From assembly GCA_965234335.1 (NCBI GenBank), contig OZ248425.1, positions 145,472 to 209,471 of the forward strand: a stretch of 64,000 bases of DNA, in the 5' to 3' direction. Under the pieces are notes generated by a model, which saw only the letters and a list, made by a program, of their open reading frames with translations, was not told the origin of the DNA and searched no databases. The stretch is from Leadbetterella lacustris. Its GTDB lineage: Bacteria; Bacteroidota; Bacteroidia; Cytophagales; Spirosomataceae. Shown here piece after piece: positions 43,223 through 51,710 of this stretch; within the stretch, counting starts at the first letter, position 1, and each line of letters opens with the position of its first letter. A program made the position numbers and the translations under genes.

Positions 43223-44494
43223 TTATAAAACAGCAACTTTTTGTCTTAATTCCTCCAGAATAACCTCTTTCATCAAAAGCTTCCTTTTTTGAGTTTTGAG
43301 GTTCGACTGCATCATTTGATCCATTTCGTATCCTTGGCTCTGCCCATCATAGCTATATATCAAATCTTCCAAGTCTGTTCTAGCCCTTTTCACGATGTTC
43401 TCCATTTCTCTGTACTTCGTAAGATCTTTTTGCTTGTCGCTCAAGAAATTAAAAGTAGGATATTTACGTGCAATTACTTTGAACAAATAACTCAATTCGA
43501 AGATTTTATCACATGCAGCTCTGAATCGCTCAGCCACATTCCTATCAGCTAAATGTGAAGGTACTCGGATGGTCTTCCACTCGTTCAATAGGTACTTGGC
43601 TCTATTTGTGGCAGAAACCATATCTTCAGAATCAGCGAGTTTTTCTACTTCTTTCACCATCTTCATTTGAGCCTCTATTCTTGGATCGACTCTGCGTTTT
43701 GGCACAATACCTTTAGACCTGCAATATTTCTCGTAAAACAGCGATGTGGGTTTCTTAAAGTTCTTGTAAAGCACTTTCAACACCTTTGGTGGAATTTCTC
43801 CAATGATTTTCCACTCTGTTTGCATGTTTTTAAGATCCAAAAATGCTTCATCCCAGTCGGTACGATTTTGCAATTCCTCACCCCTTCTAATGAGCTCATT
43901 GTATCTAAAAATCCGATCATCGATGATTCGATTCTGCTCTTCAAAAAATACCTTGCGGGCCTGATAAAAGGTATCCAAAATAGATTTGAAATCCTCCTCC
44001 ATGTTTTCATTCAATTCTTTCTCTACCGGCCCAGTCCTTATCCACTTGGTTCTGATTTCTTGAAGAATATCGGCAGTTTCTTTCCAATCCTCACTGTGTT
44101 CGTACGGTCTAGCCTCTTCAATTAGAGCTCGTTTGATTTCGAGGTTAGATGACTGATTTTCACCAATCAACGAAGTAAGACTACCTTCTAAAACATCAAG
44201 TTTTTCAAGTAGTGGAATAAAATTTCCGATACCGTCAAAATTCAATAACCTCTTGCGAAGCTGAATGAGTTTGGTAAGATAAGAACCTTTGTTTTGGGCT
44301 TCCTCGATTTCGGTTTCGAGCTGATTCACCTTGGATACGGCAATGTCGTATCGGTTAACAAAGTACTGAAAAGCTTCCTCTTCTGTTCTTTTAACTTCTC
44401 CAATCTGTCGGTCGGGCATACCCATGTACCCCTTTAAAAATACCTTACTATCAAGGATGTAAGCGTATTCGTTTTCTAATGTAACGCCTTTCAT
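43223..44494 (-). CDS. DUF349-repeat protein
   Basis: 423 residues, largely helical and charged. DUF349 units recur with their W-x(n)-G-P/IP pattern: TKWIRTGPVEKELNENMEED, TEWKIIGEIPPKVLKVLYKN and NEWKTIRVPSHLADRNVAER. DUF349 proteins are cytoplasmic, and some bind nucleic acid or RNA-associated partners; their role is unclear. It is transcribed away from ettA, sharing a 144-nt divergent region. Confidence 0.82.
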   Translation of the reverse strand: MKGVTLENEYAYILDSKVFLKGYMGMPDRQIGEVKRTEEEAFQYFVNRYDIAVSKVNQLETEIEEAQNKGSYLTKLIQLRKRLLNFDGIGNFIPLLEKLDVLEGSLTSLIGENQSSNLEIKRALIEEARPYEHSEDWKETADILQEIRTKWIRTGPVEKELNENMEEDFKSILDTFYQARKVFFEEQNRIIDDRIFRYNELIRRGEELQNRTDWDEAFLDLKNMQTEWKIIGEIPPKVLKVLYKNFKKPTSLFYEKYCRSKGIVPKRRVDPRIEAQMKMVKEVEKLADSEDMVSATNRAKYLLNEWKTIRVPSHLADRNVAERFRAACDKIFELSYLFKVIARKYPTFNFLSDKQKDLTKYREMENIVKRARTDLEDLIYSYDGQSQGYEMDQMMQSNLKTQKRKLLMKEVILEELRQKVAVL

Positions 44495-44555
44495 AATTTA
44501 AGGAGTGGCTACTTTTTGTTTTGTAAAAATGGTTTTAAAAACGTAAAAATCGTAG

Positions 44556-44592
44556 TTTTTTTGCATATTACAAAGTAAGGTTACGATATTTG
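44556..44592 (+). promoter_or_regulatory. Candidate promoter of ettA
   Basis: A run of Ts ending in TTG at 44563, then 21 nt, then GATATTTG at 44585-44592, one base off TAnnTTTG, 47 nt before the ATG. Confidence 0.4.
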
Positions 44593-44638
44593 TGTAAAAA
44601 TTTAATATTAGGATTTTAATACTTACTAAAAATATAAT

Positions 44639-46303
44639 ATGAGCGAGCAAATAATCTTTTCAATGGCTGGTGTCAGCAAAATCATTCCACCCCAAAGACA
44701 AGTATTAAAAAACATATATCTTTCGTTTTTCTATGGAGCCAAAATTGGTGTTTTAGGTCTAAATGGTTCTGGAAAATCTACGCTTTTGAGGGTAATTGCC
44801 GGCATTGATAAAAACATCAATGGCGAAGTAGTGTTTTCGCCAGGCTATTCTGTAGGCATGCTCGAACAAGAACCTCAACTTGACCCTAACAAAACCGTCA
44901 AGGAAATTGTTGAAGAAGGCGTACAAGAAATAGTAAATTTACTTAAAGAATTTGACGAAATAAACGAAGGTTTTGCTGACCCAGACGCAGACTTCGACAA
45001 ACTAATGGAACGCCAAGGCGATGTGCAAGAAAAACTTGATGCCGCAGATGCTTGGGAGTTAGACAGCCGCTTGGAAAGAGCCATGGATGCACTCCGTTGT
45101 CCACCAAGCGAGGCTAAAATCAGTACGCTTTCGGGAGGAGAAAAAAGACGTGTTGCTCTATGCAGATTGCTTTTGCAACAGCCCGATGTACTGCTACTCG
45201 ACGAACCTACCAACCACTTAGATGCCGAATCAGTTTTGTGGCTGGAGCAATATCTTAACCAATACAAAGGAACCGTTATAGCCGTAACCCACGATAGATA
45301 TTTCTTAGACAATGTAGCAGGCTGGATTTTAGAACTTGACCGCGGTGAGGGTATTCCTTGGAAGGGAAATTACTCGTCGTGGTTGGAGCAAAAACAGAAT
45401 AGATTGGCTCAGGAGGAAAAGTCGCAATCTAAGAGACAGAAATCTTTGGAACGTGAGCTTGAATGGGTAAAAATGAGCCCGAAAGGTAGATCTGCAAAAG
45501 GTAAGGCAAGGTTAAATGCCTACGACAATTTGCTCAACCAAGACGTAAAGGAAAAAGAAGAGAAACTAGAGTTGTTTATACCACCAGGCCCAAGATTAGG
45601 CAATAAAGTAATTGAAGCCGCAAGCATTAAAATGGGCTTTGAAGACAGATTGCTTTACGAAAATTTAAACTTCTCTCTACCACCTGCAGGTATTGTAGGA
45701 ATAATCGGACCAAACGGTGCCGGTAAAACAACCCTTTTCAAACTAATCACTGGCCAATTGAAACCTTTGGAGGGAACCTTTGATGTAGGTGAAACTGTGA
45801 AAATAGCCTACGTAGATCAGGAGCACGATAAACTTGACCCTAGCAAATCTGTGTATGAACTCATTTCAGGAGGAAACGACTGGATAATGCTGGGCAACAA
45901 ACAGGTAAACGCACGGGCTTATGTAAGTAAGTTTAACTTTGGTGGGTCTGACCAAGAAAAGAAAATTGGTGTATTATCGGGAGGTGAAAGAAACCGAGTT
46001 CATTTGGCCATGATGCTCAAAGAAGGCGGCAATCTACTTTTGCTTGACGAACCAACCAACGACTTGGACATCAACACCTTAAGAGCCTTGGAAGAAGGAC
46101 TCGAAAACTTTGCAGGCTGTGCAGTAGTCATCTCTCACGATAGGTGGTTTTTAGACAGAATCGCTACACACATTTTAGCTTTTGAAGGCGACTCTAATGT
46201 GGTATGGTTTGAAGGAAACTTCTCAGAATACGAAGAAAACCACCGCAAACGCATGGGCAACGACCTCACTCCTAAAAGAATTAAGTACCGTAAACTTCAA
46301 TAA
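44639..46303 (+). CDS. ettA: Energy-dependent translational throttle protein EttA (ABC-F)
   Basis: 554 residues, the expected length. Two ABC domains: Walker A GLNGSGKST and GPNGAGKTT, signatures LSGGEKRRVALC and LSGGERNRVHLA, Walker B LLLDEPTNHLD and LLLDEPTNDLD. Between them is the linker with KQNRLAQEEKSQSKRQKSLE, and an arm inserts in domain 1. No membrane part is present. It binds the ribosomal E site and gates entry into elongation according to the ATP/ADP ratio. The class IV aminotransferase starts 2 nt after its stop. Confidence 0.95.
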   Translation: MSEQIIFSMAGVSKIIPPQRQVLKNIYLSFFYGAKIGVLGLNGSGKSTLLRVIAGIDKNINGEVVFSPGYSVGMLEQEPQLDPNKTVKEIVEEGVQEIVNLLKEFDEINEGFADPDADFDKLMERQGDVQEKLDAADAWELDSRLERAMDALRCPPSEAKISTLSGGEKRRVALCRLLLQQPDVLLLDEPTNHLDAESVLWLEQYLNQYKGTVIAVTHDRYFLDNVAGWILELDRGEGIPWKGNYSSWLEQKQNRLAQEEKSQSKRQKSLERELEWVKMSPKGRSAKGKARLNAYDNLLNQDVKEKEEKLELFIPPGPRLGNKVIEAASIKMGFEDRLLYENLNFSLPPAGIVGIIGPNGAGKTTLFKLITGQLKPLEGTFDVGETVKIAYVDQEHDKLDPSKSVYELISGGNDWIMLGNKQVNARAYVSKFNFGGSDQEKKIGVLSGGERNRVHLAMMLKEGGNLLLLDEPTNDLDINTLRALEEGLENFAGCAVVISHDRWFLDRIATHILAFEGDSNVVWFEGNFSEYEENHRKRMGNDLTPKRIKYRKLQ

Positions 46304-46305
46304 AA

Positions 46306-47127
46306 ATGCACCACTGTTGGTTTAATGGAAAAATAACCGAGGCAAACGCCACGAAAATAAACATCAACGACCTTGGCCTCATGAGAGGTTATGGCCTGTT
46401 TGATTATTTCAGAACTTACAACCAAAAACCGTTTCAGTGGGATTGGTATTGGGAACGCTACGAACGCTCTGCCAAATTGCTGAAAATTCCGAATCCGATT
46501 ACCAAAGAAGAAGCACACGCGGTTGTTCATTCTCTAATAAAAATGCATGGCAATGGTGAAGTTGCGATAAGGTTTTTGTTGACTGGTGGTTATACATTTG
46601 ACTCCGTGACATCCGCCAAGCCCAATCTGATGATTATTTCGGAATCCTTGCACTTTTCTTCTCCTAAAGACTACGAAACGGGTATAAAAGTAATATCCTA
46701 CGAGTATGTAAGAGACCTGCCAACTATAAAAAGCATTGACTACAAGCACTTTATGATTCTACAAGGCGAACTAAAAGCCAACAGTGCAGCCGATGTACTT
46801 TTCCATAAAAACGGTGAAATAAGTGAACTGAGCCGAAGCAATGTTTTCATTATCAACGGAAACAAACTCATCACACCTGACAAAAACATTTTGGAAGGAA
46901 TTACCCGAAGAACCGTTTTGGAGTTGGCCAAAAATGACTTTGAAATAGAACTTCGCTCGGTAGGTTTTCAAGAAACGCTTGATGCTGAGGAAGTTTTCAC
47001 TACAAGTACCACCAAGCGTGTTTTGCCTATCTCTAGAATAGATGACAACATTATAGGAAATGGAGCTATTGGGCCAAAAACACAATTTTTGTTGGATAAA
47101 ATTAATGATTTGGTAGAGAATTGGTAA
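46306..47127 (+). CDS. Class IV aminotransferase (ilvE/pabC-like fold)
   Basis: 273 residues. The fold-type IV features are seen: LGLMRGYGLFDYFRTYNQKP (with an Arg/Tyr lid), PLP Lys in IKSIDYKHFMILQGELKANS, phosphate-binding SELSRSNVFIING and TTSTTKRVLPISRID. Family members act as branched-chain or D-amino-acid aminotransferases or as aminodeoxychorismate lyases; 273 residues suits the lyase/D-amino-acid group. The gap of 2 nt to ettA means co-transcription. Confidence 0.88.
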   Translation: MHHCWFNGKITEANATKININDLGLMRGYGLFDYFRTYNQKPFQWDWYWERYERSAKLLKIPNPITKEEAHAVVHSLIKMHGNGEVAIRFLLTGGYTFDSVTSAKPNLMIISESLHFSSPKDYETGIKVISYEYVRDLPTIKSIDYKHFMILQGELKANSAADVLFHKNGEISELSRSNVFIINGNKLITPDKNILEGITRRTVLELAKNDFEIELRSVGFQETLDAEEVFTTSTTKRVLPISRIDDNIIGNGAIGPKTQFLLDKINDLVENW

Positions 47128-47179
47128 ATAGCCAAATATCATTCTTCTTTTTAGTAAAATTTTCTACACAAAGCCTTTT

Positions 47180-47296
47180 TGTATTTTTAAAAATACACTT
47201 TTATATGCTTTTTGTATTTTAGAAAATACAATTTTGAATTCTTTTTGTATTTTTTAAAATACATTTTTAACACATTATTGTATTTTTAAGAATACA
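47180..47296. repeat. Four palindromes at an exact 33-bp period
   Basis: 18-bp palindromes of the form TGTATTTTnnAAAATACA begin at 47180, 47213, 47246 and 47279, each exactly 33 bp apart. The 15-bp intervals differ in their middle (ATATG, GAATT, AACACA) but begin and end with T-runs. The array begins 53 bp after the class IV aminotransferase stop. No cas genes are nearby. Confidence 0.9.
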
Positions 47297-47324
47297 TTTT
47301 GGAATAAATTATAGGTTCTGACCA

Positions 47325-47491
47325 TCGATCTTCCATTAGACTTGGCGATCAAATGGACCTTCGAAGTCGGTGGAAGAAACAAAACCCAGAAACAAATTTC
47401 AGGAGTTTCAAATGCTTTTTTGGCATTGGATGAAATTGAATATGGCTATGGGAATGGTGTGCCGATGTAGTTGATGGGGTTTATGTATTAG
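47325..47491 (+). pseudogene. C-terminal remnant of an AAA ATPase (DUF4143-type)
   Basis: The open stretch reads VLTIDLPLDLAIKWTFEVGG, then RNKTQKQISGVSNAFLALDE and IEYGYGNGVPM, a TAG, then LMGFMY and a stop at 47489-47491. The ending matches the conserved C-terminus of DUF4143-type ATP-binding proteins (E-x-G-G-K/R-N-K ... D-D-I-E-Y-G-Y-G-N ... P-L-W-L-F-G-F-L-Y), with the Trp codon changed to TAG. No start or ATPase domain is left. The 33-bp palindrome array lies right before it, where the rest of the gene would be. Confidence 0.75.
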
Positions 47492-47558
47492 GCGTTGTTT
47501 CAATCGAAAAAAGCCCATTTGTAAATGAACTTTTCCCGCAATATTTTTTGTTTACACC

Positions 47559-47957
47559 TCACCTCCTAGGCCCAACAGAGTCATAAACGTTCACTTTTGA
47601 CCACAGATAAGCGTAGTCTTCTATGAATTTCAAGTGAATAGGATGTGCTTGATAAACTTCCTCTTCTTCTAGATTATCAAAGAAACACATCCACGAAATG
47701 GCGTAGTCTCTTATTATCACCGAGCGGGTAGTTGAGGCCGGCTCACCGATGTGAAACTGTCTGATAGTGGGCACTTTAGATAGTTTCAGTAAGCCCTCCG
47801 TTAATTTTGCACGGTTTTCTGGTGAGTCTTGTTTTAGATAAAAATATACGTGATGTATAAATAATTCTTTTGATTTAGCTGTATTGGCCAATGCTGCCGT
47901 GGCTGGTAAAGTGCTTAAAATGGCCGCTTTTTTGATAAATTCTCTTCTGTTTTCCAT
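47559..47957 (-). CDS. Tat-exported Dabb (stress-responsive alpha/beta barrel) protein
   Basis: 132 residues. A Tat-like signal (NRREFIKKAA, then hydrophobic to TAALANTA) precedes a Dabb domain: LFIHHVYFYLKQDSPENRAK, VPTIRQFHIGEPASTTRSVI and YQAHPIHLKFIEDYAYLWSK. Dabb proteins are small dimeric barrels with diverse roles. Exported ones are frequent in Bacteroidota, often next to Gfo/Idh/MocA and DUF1080 genes. A leader element lies 11 nt before its start. Confidence 0.85.
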   Translation of the reverse strand: MENRREFIKKAAILSTLPATAALANTAKSKELFIHHVYFYLKQDSPENRAKLTEGLLKLSKVPTIRQFHIGEPASTTRSVIIRDYAISWMCFFDNLEEEEVYQAHPIHLKFIEDYAYLWSKVNVYDSVGPRR

Positions 47958-47966
47958 GGTTTTTTT

Positions 47967-47995
47967 TCACCGCTAAGTCTCTAGTCCGCAAAGCT
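47967..47995 (-). repeat. Dispersed leader element, copy e, before the Dabb gene
   Basis: On the minus strand it reads GCTTTGCGGACTAGAGACTT, then AGCGGTGAAAAAAAACC, followed by the ATG of the Dabb gene. GCGGT ends 11 nt before the start. Confidence 0.7.
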
Positions 47996-48077
47996 TTACT
48001 TGGTTGAACGCTTTTGCAGGTGATTTGGCGTTTAAATTTTGAATAAATGGTTTTTAGTATAACCCGATTTTAGAACA

Positions 48078-48118
48078 AAAAAAAACCCATCATCTTAGAA
48101 AAAACTGAAATGATGGGG
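48078..48118 (-). terminator. Terminator of the class II aldolase gene
   Basis: In the minus direction CCCATCAT pairs with ATGATGGG around a 16-nt loop, followed by nine Ts. It lies 86 nt after the aldolase stop. Confidence 0.8.
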
Positions 48119-48163
48119 AAATATATTTTTTCACTAAAAAGTCTAAAAGATATCAAAGAAAAA

Positions 48164-48192
48164 ACCTTTGCGACCGAGCGACCTTGCGGTGA
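48164..48192 (+). repeat. Dispersed leader-like element, copy f, without a gene behind it
   Basis: CTTTGCGACCGAGCGACCTT, then GCGGTGAA on the plus strand. It lies between the aldolase stop and its terminator, in opposite orientation to the aldolase, and no start codon follows at the usual distance. Confidence 0.55.
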
Positions 48193-48203
48193 ATTAATCA
48201 TAA

Positions 48204-49286
48204 TCAATACAATCCTTCGCAACGACCGATACAGTTCAGGTCCTCGAAAGCCACTTTTAGTCTTGCTACCATGGTTTCTTCGCCTTTACGCAACCACACA
48301 CGTGGGTCATAATATTTTTTGTTTGGAGAATCAGCACCGTCTGGGCTACCCAACTGCGACTGAAGATATCCTTCTTTTTCTTTGTAATATTTCAAAATAC
48401 CTTCCCAAGTGCTCCATTGCATGTCGGTATCGATGTTCATTTTCACGGCACCATATTCTATCGCCTCTCTGATTTCGGCACGGCTAGAGCCCGATCCACC
48501 GTGGAATACAAAGTTTACAGGCAATTCTCCCGTTCCGTATTTCTCGATGATATAATCTTGAGAGTTTTTCAAGATAATTGGTTGAAGCGATACGTTACCC
48601 GGCTTGTACACACCATGCACATTTCCAAAAGCAGCCGCAATAGTGAAGTTTGGAGAAATTTTACCCAATTCTTCGTAAGCATAAGCTACTTCTGAAGGTT
48701 GTGTATATAATTTTGAGCTATCTACATCTGAGTTGTCTACACCGTCTTCTTCACCGCCCGTTACGCCTAATTCGATTTCCAAAGTCATGCCCATTTTAGA
48801 CATTCTTTCTAAATATTTAGCACAAATCTCGATGTTTTCTTCGATTGGCTCCTCCGAAAGGTCAATCATGTGTGAGCTAAATAATGGGCTACCTGTGGCC
48901 GCAAAGTGTTTCTCACTTGCATCCAAAAGTCCGTCAATCCAAGGCAACAATTTCTTTGCACAGTGGTCGGTGTGTAACACAACGGGTACACCATAATGGA
49001 CAGCCATTTGATGAATATGCAAAGCTCCCGAAATAGAACCCGCAATAGCAGCTTTTTGACCTTCGTTAGAAAGGCTTTTTCCTGCATAAAATATACCTCC
49101 ACCATTCGAAAACTGAATGATAACTGGAGAATTTACGGCTTTAGCCGTTTCTAATACTGCATTGATAGAGTTAGTTCCTACAACATTCACCGCAGGAAGG
49201 GCATAATTGTTTTCGTTGGCATGACGCAACAATTGGTTGAGTGCTTCGCCTGTAACTACGCCCGGTTTGATCAAAGATTGGCTCAT
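48204..49286 (-). CDS. fba: Class II fructose-bisphosphate aldolase
   Basis: 360 residues, as in E. coli FbaA. Zinc ligands in VVLHTDHCAKKLLPW (His), the metal-site Glu in TLEIELGVTGGEEDGVDNSD and His in FGNVHGVYKPGNV; NFVFHGGSGSSRAEIREAI holds the third His and phosphate-binding loop, and MNIDTDMQWSTWEGI closes the substrate site. It cleaves fructose-1,6-bisphosphate in glycolysis and makes it in gluconeogenesis. It is a single-gene unit with its own terminator. Confidence 0.95.
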   Translation of the reverse strand: MSQSLIKPGVVTGEALNQLLRHANENNYALPAVNVVGTNSINAVLETAKAVNSPVIIQFSNGGGIFYAGKSLSNEGQKAAIAGSISGALHIHQMAVHYGVPVVLHTDHCAKKLLPWIDGLLDASEKHFAATGSPLFSSHMIDLSEEPIEENIEICAKYLERMSKMGMTLEIELGVTGGEEDGVDNSDVDSSKLYTQPSEVAYAYEELGKISPNFTIAAAFGNVHGVYKPGNVSLQPIILKNSQDYIIEKYGTGELPVNFVFHGGSGSSRAEIREAIEYGAVKMNIDTDMQWSTWEGILKYYKEKEGYLQSQLGSPDGADSPNKKYYDPRVWLRKGEETMVARLKVAFEDLNCIGRCEGLY

Positions 49287-49461
49287 AAATAAATTTTTAG
49301 AATTAAATTAAGTTTTACTTGTATTTTCTGTCTGCTGAAGTAGGTAAACTGCTAATGATAACACAAAAGTACAAAATTTATGCTTCATCTTATCAAAAAA
49401 ATACAAGATTCTGGGATTTGAAACTCCTAACTTATTGAAAAAAACAGCAAGTTCAAAGTCG

Positions 49462-50172
49462 CTATTTTAGACTTAAAAAGTATTTCCTTTCGTGATCTTC
49501 CATTTTTTCGATAGCATATCGCAAGGCCGTTCTTGGCATTTTTTTGATATGTTTGGTCAAAAAAACCTCCACTTCTGCACTTCCACCTTTGCTCCACACT
49601 TCACGTAACATCCAACCGACTGCCTTGTGTATTAGATCATGTTTGTGGTTAAGTAGCATTTCTGCAAACTTAAAAGTCAAAGCAAAGTCACCTTGTCGGA
49701 TATAATGATGCGTCGAAATAATGGCAATTCGCTCCGACCACAGATGACCAGTTTTTGCCAAATTTTCTAAAACAGACTTATCTTTTGTCTCAAAACAATA
49801 GGGTCCAAGAATATACATAGAAGAGCAATCAACCAAGTCCCAGTTGTTTATGTAAGGTATATTTCGAAGATAAAGAGCCACATAAGTTGCTTTTTCGTTA
49901 AGACTTTTCAGCTTCTTATATTTTAACACAAGCAGAGTTAATGCCGTAAATCTCACTTCGTGAATTTCGTCGTTCAAAAGCATTTCAATGTCCTCCAAGT
50001 TCACCAAATCTCTGTAATGCTTACAAACTTGGTGAACTTCGGGATTGGTCAGACCAATAAAAACGTCACCTTCGGCATATTCGCCTTTGCCATTTTTAAA
50101 ATACTTGGCTTTACTGACAGCTTTCTCCGGATTTGAAAGAAAAAGCAGGTCGTTTTTGACAGATTGATACAT
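49462..50172 (-). CDS. AlkD-like DNA alkylation repair protein
   Basis: 236 residues of HEAT-like helices. Conserved blocks are GEYAEGDVFIGLTNPEVHQV near the start, LLNDEIHEVRFTALTLLVLK, NWDLVDCSS, and LIHKAVGWMLREVWSKGG (helices that line the DNA groove). AlkD removes bulky or cationic alkylated purines without flipping the base. The tryptophan of NNWDLVD and the Asp of that motif are kept, so activity is plausible. It is divergent from the FMN reductase gene by 69 nt. Confidence 0.88.
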   Translation of the reverse strand: MYQSVKNDLLFLSNPEKAVSKAKYFKNGKGEYAEGDVFIGLTNPEVHQVCKHYRDLVNLEDIEMLLNDEIHEVRFTALTLLVLKYKKLKSLNEKATYVALYLRNIPYINNWDLVDCSSMYILGPYCFETKDKSVLENLAKTGHLWSERIAIISTHHYIRQGDFALTFKFAEMLLNHKHDLIHKAVGWMLREVWSKGGSAEVEVFLTKHIKKMPRTALRYAIEKMEDHERKYFLSLK

Positions 50173-50241
50173 GAAACAAGTTTTTTAGAACTCTTTGAGA
50201 TATTTTTTGTTGCATAAATAATCGTAAAAATCAGAAATTAA

Positions 50242-50778
50242 ATGTCAAATACCAAAATAGGAATCGTAGTAGGTACCAATAGAAGCGACTCACAGTCAGA
50301 AGAAGTAGCAAAATATTATTCACAAGAAATAACAAAAGCGGGGTTAGAAACAACAATAATTAGCTTAAAAGAATTGCCACATGACTTCGCTTTTTCGGCA
50401 CTTTACAGCAATTCTGGCAAAAACTTAGCTTTTCAGAACTTTCAAGACAAAATTGACGAATGCCAAAAGTTGTTGTTTGTAATACCAGAATACAACGGCT
50501 CATTTCCAGGCGTTTTGAAGACTTTCATAGACGGCCTAAGGCATCCTGACAGTCTAGCAAATAAAAAAATTGCTTTGGTGGGTGTGTCATCAGGCGTGCT
50601 TGGAAACGCAGTGGGTTTGAGCCACTTTGACGATGTACTCAGCTATCTTAATGCCAACGTAATGGGTCTCAGAATTAAACTTGGAAATATCACGCAACAT
50701 TTCCAAGACGGCCATTTCAGTAGTCCCATTTATCAAAATTTCATTGAAAAACAGATTAAAAATTTCCTAGAATTTTGA
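50242..50778 (+). CDS. NAD(P)H-dependent FMN reductase (flavodoxin fold)
   Basis: 178 residues. FMN-binding VVGTNRSDSQSEEVAKYYSQ and the flavin loop LFVIPEYNGSFPGVLKTFID with VSSGVLGNAVGL. Members reduce FMN, quinones or azo dyes. It stands alone between the divergent AlkD-like gene and the DUF1080 gene. Confidence 0.9.
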   Translation: MSNTKIGIVVGTNRSDSQSEEVAKYYSQEITKAGLETTIISLKELPHDFAFSALYSNSGKNLAFQNFQDKIDECQKLLFVIPEYNGSFPGVLKTFIDGLRHPDSLANKKIALVGVSSGVLGNAVGLSHFDDVLSYLNANVMGLRIKLGNITQHFQDGHFSSPIYQNFIEKQIKNFLEF

Positions 50779-50838
50779 TTTCGTCTATTTCTTTTAGGAA
50801 TTAGGTGCATATAAATTTAGAATAATCAATTTTTATTC

Positions 50839-50846
50839 TAAATTTG
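50839..50846 (+). promoter_or_regulatory. Candidate -7 element before the DUF1080 gene
   Basis: TAAATTTG fits TAnnTTTG, 26 nt before the ATG. The -33 position has TTTAG rather than TTTG, at 18 nt. Confidence 0.45.
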
Positions 50847-50872
50847 AAATCCAATAACCTTATTTTACAAAA

Positions 50873-51661
50873 ATGAAAAAACAAAAACTCATTCCTGTCC
50901 TTTGTCTTTCGCTCATTTCGACATTTGCAATAGGTCAAAATAAATACCCAAATACGCCACCCGAAGTATCTCCAATGCCAATGAAGCCAGAGATGACGGA
51001 GATTTGGGATCCAGAAGTGCGAGTAATAACTCCTGCCAAAAAATTGGGTGATGCACCTTCAGATGCAATTATACTTTTTGATGGTAAAAATCTTGATCAA
51101 TGGGTAAGCCAAAAAGATATTACAAAACCAGCACCTTGGAAAATCGTAGACAATGACCACATGGAAGTTGTGCCTCAAAGTGGCGGAATTCAAACAAAAT
51201 TGAAGTTTGGAGATTGTCAGATTCATATCGAATTCAGTGCTCCTGATATCGTGGAAAATGCTGGCCAAGGTCGTGGAAACAGTGGATTGTTCCTTCAAAA
51301 CAGATACGAATTGCAGATCTTAGATAGCTATAATAACAGAACTTATGCAAACGGTCAAGCTGCAAGTATTTACAAAGACGTTCAGCCATTGGTAAATGCC
51401 ATGCGTAGCCCATTGGAGTGGAATTCTTACGATGTAATATACACCGCAGTTAGATTCAAAGCTGATGGCAGAGTAGATGCTCCAGCAAGAATCACAGTAT
51501 TGCACAATGGCGTATTGGTGCAAAACAATACAACAATAGCTGGTCTAACCAACTACATCGGTCTTCACATGTATCCAGCCGCACATGGCGACGATGTGAT
51601 ATCGCTTCAAGACCATGGCAACAAAACACAGTTTAGAAATATCTGGATTAGAAAATTGTAA
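50873..51661 (+). CDS. Exported DUF1080 protein (3-keto-disaccharide hydrolase-like)
   Basis: 262 residues with a signal peptide (about 1-21, ending FAIGQ). The DUF1080 jelly-roll core is seen in AIILFDGKNLDQWVSQKDIT, DCQIHIEFSAPDIVENAGQG, RGNSGLFLQNRYELQILDSY and GLTNYIGLHMYPAAHGD. This domain is a laminarinase-like fold; some members hydrolyse 3-keto-glycosides formed by Gfo/Idh/MocA oxidoreductases. Exported Gfo proteins and a Dabb protein are also in this window, though not adjacent. A strong terminator follows. Confidence 0.9.
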   Translation: MKKQKLIPVLCLSLISTFAIGQNKYPNTPPEVSPMPMKPEMTEIWDPEVRVITPAKKLGDAPSDAIILFDGKNLDQWVSQKDITKPAPWKIVDNDHMEVVPQSGGIQTKLKFGDCQIHIEFSAPDIVENAGQGRGNSGLFLQNRYELQILDSYNNRTYANGQAASIYKDVQPLVNAMRSPLEWNSYDVIYTAVRFKADGRVDAPARITVLHNGVLVQNNTTIAGLTNYIGLHMYPAAHGDDVISLQDHGNKTQFRNIWIRKL

Positions 51662-51683
51662 TTGTTTAAAATTTAATATTTGA

Positions 51684-51710
51684 GGGAGAGCTAACACTCT
51701 CCCTTTTTTT
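51684..51710 (+). terminator. Terminator of the DUF1080 gene, abutting the prmC start
   Basis: GGGAGAG / CTCTCCC stem, 6-nt loop and seven Ts at 51704-51710. The ATG of prmC begins at the next base. Confidence 0.9.

Noticed and set aside
43667..44125. 152-codon plus-strand ORF within the DUF349 gene
   Set aside because: It is the shadow of the coding frame and has no recognisable domain.
47180..47296. Possible mini-CRISPR
   Set aside because: The 18-bp repeats are near-perfect palindromes with 15-bp AT-rich intervals, too short and too similar for spacers, and no cas genes are nearby.
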